NCBI RefSeq assembly: GCF_002561455.1
Contig: NZ_NTUP01000004.1
Location: 133,967 to 197,966, forward strand
Direction of reading: 5' to 3'
DNA: 64,000 nucleotides
Source: Bacillus sp. AFS015802
GTDB lineage: Bacteria > Bacillota > Bacilli > Bacillales > Bacillaceae_B
The position numbers were made by a program, and so were the translations under genes. Numbering within the stretch: the first letter of the stretch is position 1; the number at the start of each line of letters is the position of its first letter. Below, one piece after another: positions 58,754 through 64,000 of the stretch. The notes under the pieces are model-generated. The model did not search any database and was not told the origin of the DNA. It was given only the letters and a program-made list of their open reading frames with translations.

Positions 58754-59575
58754 ATGGATAACAACGTTAAAAATTTACTGAATAATCCAAATGTTATTAT
58801 TGGGTACTTGAATGATATCAATTTTGATGATTGTATCGTGTATTTAGCTGGATCTCTTATGGAGGGATTTGGGAATTCCACTTCTGATATCGACGTTTAT
58901 GTTATCTGTGATGTGTTTCCTGCAATGAAACAAGATGAAGAAATCGCTCAAAGTTTTCTACAGAGTGAACAGACCTTAATCCGTAACGTCATTCATGAAA
59001 GTATTCGATTGGATTTTGAATATTGGACCTGGTGTGAGTTTAATAAGGCGGTTAACTCATTGAATGGTCTAAATTTTAAAACAAATGAATACATAGAGCG
59101 GATTTCAGATGATGAATATGATTTGCTTCATAGATTGAAGTTTGGCAAGCCCATTATAAACTTTGAGAAATTTGAAGAAGTTTATAACAGTATTGATTTT
59201 GATAATCTGGGACATTATCGTGTAGCAGTCGAGAATGAGAGTTATCAAGGTTTGTTGGAAGATTTACAGGGTGCATATTTATCTGGAGATTATGGTTCCG
59301 CATTTTTTTTATCTCGATTGTTCCTGGATCGAGTGATGACTTCTTATTTGGCAGCCCATGGAGAAACAAACCCAAATTCAAAATGGTTGTATAGAAAGGC
59401 ACTTCGATATCAAGAAAAAACAGGGGATACAGGCCTCTTGAGTAAGTACATTGAATTGCAAAGTCAACCGTTTGAATTAGATACCATTAATGAATTAGTC
59501 AAAGCAACGATAAAGTATGCACAATCGTTAAATATAAAATCTCAATCTACACTGAAAAATAAACAAACAAGTTGA
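58754..59575 (+). CDS. nucleotidyltransferase-domain protein
   Basis: A 273-aa protein from ATG 58754 (AAGGAGAAGG upstream). The polymerase-beta-type active site is YLAGSLMEGFGNSTSDIDVYVI: GS, then the D-x-D metal pair; a third acidic residue may be in RLDFEYW. The C-terminal half is helical (YLSGDYGSAFFLSRLFLDRVMTSYLA), like HEPN or KNTase C-terminal domains. In several RiPP gene clusters such enzymes decorate the peptide. Here it is 24 bases before the PqqD-like gene, supporting a biosynthetic role. Confidence 0.78.
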   Translation: MDNNVKNLLNNPNVIIGYLNDINFDDCIVYLAGSLMEGFGNSTSDIDVYVICDVFPAMKQDEEIAQSFLQSEQTLIRNVIHESIRLDFEYWTWCEFNKAVNSLNGLNFKTNEYIERISDDEYDLLHRLKFGKPIINFEKFEEVYNSIDFDNLGHYRVAVENESYQGLLEDLQGAYLSGDYGSAFFLSRLFLDRVMTSYLAAHGETNPNSKWLYRKALRYQEKTGDTGLLSKYIELQSQPFELDTINELVKATIKYAQSLNIKSQSTLKNKQTS

Positions 59576-59598
59576 TTGAAATAAGGAGGAAATGAAAC

Positions 59599-59850
59599 AT
59601 GGTGCCTGCACAGAATATGTTTGCTAGGTTTAGCGTAATAAATGGTACGAGCTACTTGGCTCTTAATTATGATTTGTTTGAACTAAACGATGTTGGACAG
59701 GTGATTTGGGAGTCTATCGATGGAGAGAGGGATATAAAGGGTATTTCACAGAAAGTTGCACTTAAATACAAAACAGAAGTTAATGACGTAGAAAGTGATG
59801 TACAAGAATTTGTAGATGTATTAATTGAAAGAGGACTAGCTGAGGTCTAA
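59599..59850 (+). CDS. PqqD-like peptide-recognition (RRE) protein
   Basis: An 83-aa protein from ATG 59599 (AAGGAGG upstream). YLALNYDLFELNDVGQVIWE, then ISQKVALKYKTEVNDVESDV and FVDVLIERGLAEV follow the PqqD pattern (strand, F-x-L-N-x-x-G-x-x-IW, D-V-x-x-F-[IL]-x-x-L). PqqD-type domains bind leader peptides in many RiPP pathways and recruit the modifying enzymes. Its presence marks the region as a RiPP locus. Confidence 0.85.
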   Translation: MVPAQNMFARFSVINGTSYLALNYDLFELNDVGQVIWESIDGERDIKGISQKVALKYKTEVNDVESDVQEFVDVLIERGLAEV

Positions 59851-59980
59851 CCTGATAGATTTACCCTTATTTTCAACATTAATCATAATTGAGGTTTCTC
59901 CTTAATTATGAACGTGGTTTAACAGATAGGGAATTCAATATGGGAAAAGGGCACCGTTACAAGGGGAGGAGGGGATACAT

Positions 59981-60040
59981 ATGTACAAAAAGCCAACTTT
60001 AAAACAAGTAAAGCTAGTAGCTGGAAATCTTCCTAACTAA
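59981..60040 (+). CDS. 19-aa peptide with YxxPxL leader motif (RiPP precursor candidate)
   Basis: MYKKPTLKQVKLVAGNLPN, with a very strong ribosome-binding site AAGGGGAGGAGGGG 7 bases upstream. Y-x-x-P-x-L is the leader motif recognised by PqqD-type RRE proteins in lasso-peptide systems, and such a protein is encoded 131 bases upstream. The product is much shorter than lasso precursors, so it is either a leader with a five-residue core (GNLPN) or a new class. Confidence 0.6.
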   Translation: MYKKPTLKQVKLVAGNLPN

Positions 60041-60047
60041 TTATTAA

Positions 60048-60095
60048 GACGATTGCCCAGAGAAAGTTCAATTTACGAATTGAATGGCAATTGTC
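60048..60095 (+). terminator. long hairpin after the 19-aa peptide gene
   Basis: GACGATTGCC / GGCAATTGTC (one G-T pair) with an inner perfect TTCAATT / AATTGAA stem and TACG loop. There is no T-run, so it may stabilise the peptide mRNA or attenuate, and not terminate fully. Confidence 0.45.
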
Positions 60096-60215
60096 TGAGT
60101 TCAGATTTCACTTGAACTACTATTTAAGTGAAGAAATAAGTTTTTTACCTATCAAACGGTGCCCTTTTCCTTTATTGAATCTTTATCTACACGTAAATTT
60201 TTGGAGGCAGAAATA

Positions 60216-60893
60216 ATGGTTTTAGATTACTTCATATTTGGTTTGTTTTTTGCATTTGCAATGATCTCAACAAATTTAATTAGAGAAAAAATTAATGGAT
60301 CGAATTTAAAAGACATAGTTAGAATAACGATTTTCTTCTTACCTTTTCTTACTCCAGCAATATTCTTTGGATTACCTACCTTTTCTTTTACCTCTGAGAG
60401 TGGAATATTTCCTTATTTCATTGCAACTGGCTGTGCAATTTTCGCACTAGCTATTCAATATAAGGACTATAGCTCTTTATTAAGAAATGAGGTATATCCG
60501 CTTTTACCGCCAATTACCACAAAGGCCTTTATTGGTATTGAATCTTCAATCATTGGCAGTGCGATCTTTGAAGAAATCTTTTACCGTACATACGTACCGG
60601 ATTCTGTATTTTGGATTGAATGTATTGTTTCTGGAGGTCTTTTTTCGTTGTCGCACTATATTCACCCCTTGACTAGAAAAACCTTCACTGCCAGATCTTA
60701 TGTGATATTGTTTCTGCTAAGTATTGCATGGTACTACTCCTATAAAATAAGCGGAACTTTGTTACCAGCAATCATTGGACATCTTGTCTATAATTCATCG
60801 TCCATCATAATCATTTTCCGGAGGTACTTGTATTCACGACAAGAAGCAAAAAATCTGGCAATCAAACAAAAAGGAACTGGAATGTATACTTAA
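60216..60893 (+). CDS. CPBP-family membrane protease
   Basis: A 225-aa membrane protein from ATG 60216 (GGAGG 8-12 bases upstream). About six helices. The CPBP motifs are IFEEIFYRTYVP (EExxxR), SHYIHP (first His region) and LPAIIGHLVYNSS (H-x3-N). This family includes CAAX-type prenyl proteases and bacteriocin maturation or immunity proteins such as PlnI and SkkI. In this cluster it may cut the leader or protect the producer. Confidence 0.83.
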   Translation: MVLDYFIFGLFFAFAMISTNLIREKINGSNLKDIVRITIFFLPFLTPAIFFGLPTFSFTSESGIFPYFIATGCAIFALAIQYKDYSSLLRNEVYPLLPPITTKAFIGIESSIIGSAIFEEIFYRTYVPDSVFWIECIVSGGLFSLSHYIHPLTRKTFTARSYVILFLLSIAWYYSYKISGTLLPAIIGHLVYNSSSIIIIFRRYLYSRQEAKNLAIKQKGTGMYT

Positions 60894-60919
60894 TTCAACA
60901 AATATTGGAGGTCCAGCCA

Positions 60920-61726
60920 TTGTTACAAGCAATAAAAGCCATTATCTATCGTAACCAAATATCAGATATAAGGGCCTATCCTTGGACTTTTACCTTAGGT
61001 CATTTGCTCAATAGTACGTATATTATCCTCGTTTCTTTTTTCACATACCATTACTTGATTCAAGGCCAATTAGACAGCAAATTTTCGGAATTTGCAGGAA
61101 CCAATGATTACCTGACTTATGTAATCATTGGTGGACTGCTAAGTACTATTTCGGTCAGTATGATGATGAATGTCTCCAGATCTCTAATAACTGAATGGAG
61201 GGAAGGAACGTTAGAAGTACTGATGCTTTCTCCAGCGAAACGTTCTTCTTATTTTATTGGCACTGCTATTCAGCAGCTTTACAGAGTGGTAATTGAATTA
61301 TTGCCGGCTCTTATCATAGCTTTCTTCTTAGGTTTGAAATTAACAAATCCAGATTCATCTGCGATCTTTGGTTTTCTTTTATTCATGATTTCATGTTTTT
61401 CAATTGCTTTAGTATTAGCTGGAGTAATGTTGTACACGCGTGATACTTACTTTGTTCAGAATAACCTGTTTACCGTTACCGGCTTAGTGTGTGGTTTCGT
61501 ATTTCCAATTGAATATTTGCCTGTGCCGCTTCAATGGATAAGCAAGATTTTTCCTATAACAGATTCAGTATTCCTGTTCCGGGATTCTATGTTAACTGGC
61601 ATGTCTATTTGGGAAAGTCCACTTAAAATTATGTCCGTACTAGGTTTGAGTTTCATATACACCCTTATTGGTGCATATATGATCAAATATGCTGAAAGAA
61701 CAGTTTTTGATAGATCAATAGCTTAG
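60920..61726 (+). CDS. ABC-2 type transporter permease
   Basis: A 268-aa permease from TTG 60920, chosen because GGAGGT (60907-60912) is spaced 7 bases before it. Six helices, with the family block ISVSMMMNVSRSLITEWREGTLEVLMLSPAKRSS and a C-terminal GFVFPIEYLPVPLQWISKIFPITD. It forms a transporter with the next two genes. Confidence 0.85.
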   Translation: MLQAIKAIIYRNQISDIRAYPWTFTLGHLLNSTYIILVSFFTYHYLIQGQLDSKFSEFAGTNDYLTYVIIGGLLSTISVSMMMNVSRSLITEWREGTLEVLMLSPAKRSSYFIGTAIQQLYRVVIELLPALIIAFFLGLKLTNPDSSAIFGFLLFMISCFSIALVLAGVMLYTRDTYFVQNNLFTVTGLVCGFVFPIEYLPVPLQWISKIFPITDSVFLFRDSMLTGMSIWESPLKIMSVLGLSFIYTLIGAYMIKYAERTVFDRSIA

Positions 61727-61736
61727 GAGTGATTAA

Positions 61737-62765
61737 ATGCTATCTGTAAATGGAGTTACAAAAATTTATGAAAGTAAGAATAAACTAGGCTGGTTCCGGT
61801 CTGAAAAAAAGCAAAAGGTGGCAGTGAAAGATTTAAACATTAAACTGTATCCAGGTGAAATCATTGGTCTCTTAGGATTAAACGGAGCTGGAAAAACAAC
61901 TACCATTAAAATGATTTCCACTTTGCTTGAACCAACTAGGGGCTCAATCACTATAGACGGTCTGGACACTGTAAAAAACCGACAAAATATTCTTGAAAAA
62001 ATAAATATGATTGCTGGTGGAGAAAGGATGCTTTATTGGAGACTTACCGGGCGTGAGAATCTAATGTATTTTGGCAGGTTATATGGACTGGCTGAAAATG
62101 AAATCATTACCCGTGCAGAGATCCTTTTAAAAGAAATGGGATTAGAAGAAGCTGCGGATACTCCCGTTGAAAACTATTCAAAAGGAATGAAACAAAGGCT
62201 GCAAATAGCCCGTGGACTTATTAACGATCCAGATTATCTGTTAATGGATGAGCCAACATTGGGTCTGGATGCCCCTATTGCAAGGCAGCTTCGTAAAACA
62301 GTCAAGCGCTTAGCTGCGGAAAGTGGAAAAGGAATTCTTTTGACCAGTCACTATCTTCAAGAAGTAGAAGAGCTTTGTGACCGGGTGTATGTAATAGATA
62401 AAGGCGAGCTCATTATGTGTGCTACACCTTCGGAAGTTGTAAAAAAAGCTGCTAGATATGAAACCTTGCATCTTCATATTCAGGATTTCATAGAAGAGAG
62501 ATTACATTATCTTAATCATTTCTTAAATATTCCGGAAAGTGATGTTTCACTGATGAAAAAGAATGATCAATCTGGTCTGCTTTTAAGTATTAAGACGGAC
62601 TCAGTGGATGACTTAACCCCTGCCATCCTTCCTTGGTTAATGAAAGAAGGGGTACAGATAAAAAATTTAACAGTGGAAAAACCTACTTTAGAGGATGCGA
62701 TTGTACTTTTATCTGAAGGAGGGCTTCAAGATGATGACAAGATCCTGGCGGGCGTTTCGAGCTGA
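61737..62765 (+). CDS. ABC transporter ATP-binding protein
   Basis: A 342-aa ATPase: Walker A GLLGLNGAGKTTTIK, signature NYSKGMKQRLQIARGL, Walker B YLLMDEPTLGLD, switch LLTSHYLQEVEEL. The 100-residue C-terminal extension is typical of DrrA/CcmA-like exporters. It overlaps the second permease by 35 bases, so they are coupled. Likely exports the modified peptide or gives immunity. Confidence 0.92.
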   Translation: MLSVNGVTKIYESKNKLGWFRSEKKQKVAVKDLNIKLYPGEIIGLLGLNGAGKTTTIKMISTLLEPTRGSITIDGLDTVKNRQNILEKINMIAGGERMLYWRLTGRENLMYFGRLYGLAENEIITRAEILLKEMGLEEAADTPVENYSKGMKQRLQIARGLINDPDYLLMDEPTLGLDAPIARQLRKTVKRLAAESGKGILLTSHYLQEVEELCDRVYVIDKGELIMCATPSEVVKKAARYETLHLHIQDFIEERLHYLNHFLNIPESDVSLMKKNDQSGLLLSIKTDSVDDLTPAILPWLMKEGVQIKNLTVEKPTLEDAIVLLSEGGLQDDDKILAGVSS

Positions 62766-63549
62766 GCTCTATAAACAACATCGAAATGACTTTGGTGGAA
62801 GCAAAGTTATTTTTTATTCATTACTCATGTGGCCAGTTCTCACTTTTTTAACGACTTATTATTCTTTCAAACCATTCCGCGATGGTGCTGGTTCTGCCCT
62901 TGCACAAGTAATTGAAGGTGGGGACATAGCGTTGTTTCTACTAAGCGGTTTCCTAGTATTTCAAATTTTTTGGACAGTTGTTCAATCGGCATGGACTTTT
63001 GAACTCGAAAGAAAACAAGGTACCTTGGAAGTGGTTTATCTGACTCCTGCTTCTAAGACAGTCTTTTTATATGGGAGATCAGTTTACTCTTTATTTAATG
63101 GAATATGGATGTTTTTTGTTTTTTGCATCCTGACCTTCTTTTTTATCTCAAACTTAAGCGGAATTTCTTGGGGGTATTTAGCAGCCTCTCTCCTCCTGAT
63201 GATTGTATCAGCAGTGATATGGGGAGCATTCTTATGTGCACTTTGTTTATTCTCACGCGATTCCGGCTACCTGTATTACATTTTTTACGGACCTATGAAC
63301 TTATTCGGCGGAGTACGCATTCCTCCAACAGTTTTTCCATATTGGGCTAAAATAGCAGCTGCCTTATTCCCTGTAACTTATAGTTTATTTATGCTCAGAC
63401 AAGCCCTGGAAGGACAGATTGATTCAACTTGGTGGTTGATGTGCGGCGGGTTAGTGTTATTTAATGCATTGTTGATTCCGGTTACGTATGGAATTCTCAC
63501 ACTTGCTGAAAGGCATGCCCGAAGGCAAGGAAGTTGGACATTGTTCTAG
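62731..63549 (+). CDS. ABC-2 type transporter permease
   Basis: A 272-aa permease from ATG 62731 (GAAGGAGGG upstream), inside the end of the ATPase gene. Six helices, with IFWTVVQSAWTFELERKQGTLEVVYLTPASKT matching the first permease at the corresponding position. The two permeases and the ATPase make a heterodimeric exporter. Confidence 0.86.
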   Translation: MMTRSWRAFRAELYKQHRNDFGGSKVIFYSLLMWPVLTFLTTYYSFKPFRDGAGSALAQVIEGGDIALFLLSGFLVFQIFWTVVQSAWTFELERKQGTLEVVYLTPASKTVFLYGRSVYSLFNGIWMFFVFCILTFFFISNLSGISWGYLAASLLLMIVSAVIWGAFLCALCLFSRDSGYLYYIFYGPMNLFGGVRIPPTVFPYWAKIAAALFPVTYSLFMLRQALEGQIDSTWWLMCGGLVLFNALLIPVTYGILTLAERHARRQGSWTLF

Positions 63550-63566
63550 AAAGGGAGTATGAAAAT

Positions 63567-64000
63567 ATGAAGGTGAAGGAACAAGAACTTAAACTCTTAC
63601 TGGATGCAGCAGGTTTTAAGCATCTGCTAGCTAATAAACCAACAAAAATTCTAAAGCAGATCAATTATTACTATGACACTCCTCATTTAGATTTAAAGAA
63701 ATCAGGGGTCACTCTTCGGATTCGTGAAGAGAACGACGACGTGATTTTATGTATGAAATCGAAATTAAATAAAGCCGTGTTTGTGACCTCTGATGAAGTA
63801 CAACGAATCGTTTCAAAGGTGGTTCTCGAACAGTGTATGGATAATCCAGATTTCATAATGGAGTATTTACCTGAAAGCAGCAGAGCCGTGATAGTGTCTC
63901 TGACAAAAAGAGAGAAGTTGAGTTTTCTTGGAACCATTAAAAATACAAGACATTGTCTTAACATCGTAAAGAACTATACTTTTGAGCTGGATCATTCTGA
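63567..64000 (+). CDS. CYTH-domain protein, cut by window end
   Basis: Starts at ATG 63567 (AAAGGGAGT upstream), 17 bases after the permease; 144 residues are visible. The N-terminal EQELK is the ExExK motif of the CYTH (triphosphate tunnel) fold, followed by YYYDTPHLDLKKSGVTLRIRE and a strand with CMKSK. YjbK-like CYTH proteins hydrolyse triphosphates. Its place at the end of the RiPP-like operon together with a nucleotidyltransferase suggests nucleotide handling, which is inference. Confidence 0.75.
   Translation, partial: MKVKEQELKLLLDAAGFKHLLANKPTKILKQINYYYDTPHLDLKKSGVTLRIREENDDVILCMKSKLNKAVFVTSDEVQRIVSKVVLEQCMDNPDFIMEYLPESSRAVIVSLTKREKLSFLGTIKNTRHCLNIVKNYTFELDHS

Larger units (their letters stand above)
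59943..60170. repeat. 16-base perfect inverted repeat enclosing the short peptide gene
   Basis: GGAAAAGGGCACCGTT (59943-59958) and AACGGTGCCCTTTTCC (60155-60170) are exact reverse complements 196 bases apart. The peptide gene and a hairpin lie between them. It may be a long-range RNA stem or the ends of a small mobile unit. Confidence 0.7.

Noticed and set aside
59981-60040. Calling the 19-aa peptide a lasso peptide precursor
   Set aside because: The YxxPxL motif and PqqD-like partner fit, but the product is far too short and neither a B2 transglutaminase-like protease nor an asparagine-synthetase-like cyclase is encoded in the window.

Overview
The window is low-GC Firmicute DNA. Strong GGAGG ribosome-binding sites, frequent GTG/TTG starts, an S-box upstream of metNPQ, a put operon with a PucR-type activator and a PlcR-type regulator all point to a member of the Bacillaceae outside, or at the edge of, the well-studied species. 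No rRNA, tRNA, CRISPR array, transposase or phage module was seen.

Left part (1-17.5 kb) is mostly chromosomal housekeeping: a proline-catabolism locus (proline dehydrogenase, an ALDH4-type P5C dehydrogenase, a PutR-like activator), an MgtC-family membrane protein behind a consensus promoter and a structured leader, an M1-type metallopeptidase, a DUF2935 protein, and a SAM-riboswitch-controlled methionine ABC transporter with an M20 amidohydrolase.

Middle part (about 17.6-38.8 kb, with outliers from 8.6 kb) is an accessory array. It holds single-gene units, nearly all on the + strand: GNAT acetyltransferases, HAD, HD, aminoglycoside-phosphotransferase-like, Asp/Glu racemase-like, ASCH, YcxB-like and PspC proteins, and small lipoproteins or membrane proteins. 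They are separated by about 20 same-orientation intergenic repeats built as a GGGGGC-type 5' edge, a variable hairpin and a GGGCAGgTTTAACGGAA-type 3' edge. Several genes are truncated or fused exactly at these repeats. Two lipoprotein copies begin with ATT and one GNAT with ATA. Two MFS exporters with their own regulators (LysR; winged-helix plus helical repeats) sit inside the array.

Right part (39-64 kb) is the most unusual region and looks like a quorum-sensing-controlled peptide locus. A PlcR homologue (TTG start, 288 aa) lies tail-to-tail with a 46-codon PapR-like pheromone gene whose product contains SDLPFEH. Four perfect PlcR boxes (TATGNAN4TNCATA) occur, all intergenic and all near peptide genes. 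Two paralogous cassettes, each PlcR box - 22/26-aa peptide - hairpin - TPR protein with a degenerate STAND-like N-terminus - MFS exporter, bracket the locus. A second exported-peptide/RRNPP-receptor pair sits under the fourth box and precedes a run of secreted proteins (M23 and C39 peptidase folds, unknown exoproteins, one interrupted by an in-frame stop) and a decayed ECF sigma/anti-sigma operon. Downstream of plcR is a RiPP-like cluster: nucleotidyltransferase, PqqD-like recognition protein, a 19-aa peptide with a YxxPxL leader motif, CPBP protease, two ABC-2 permeases with an ATPase, and a CYTH protein cut by the window end. All coordinates were read by eye from the sequence; family names come from recognisable motifs, not from searches.
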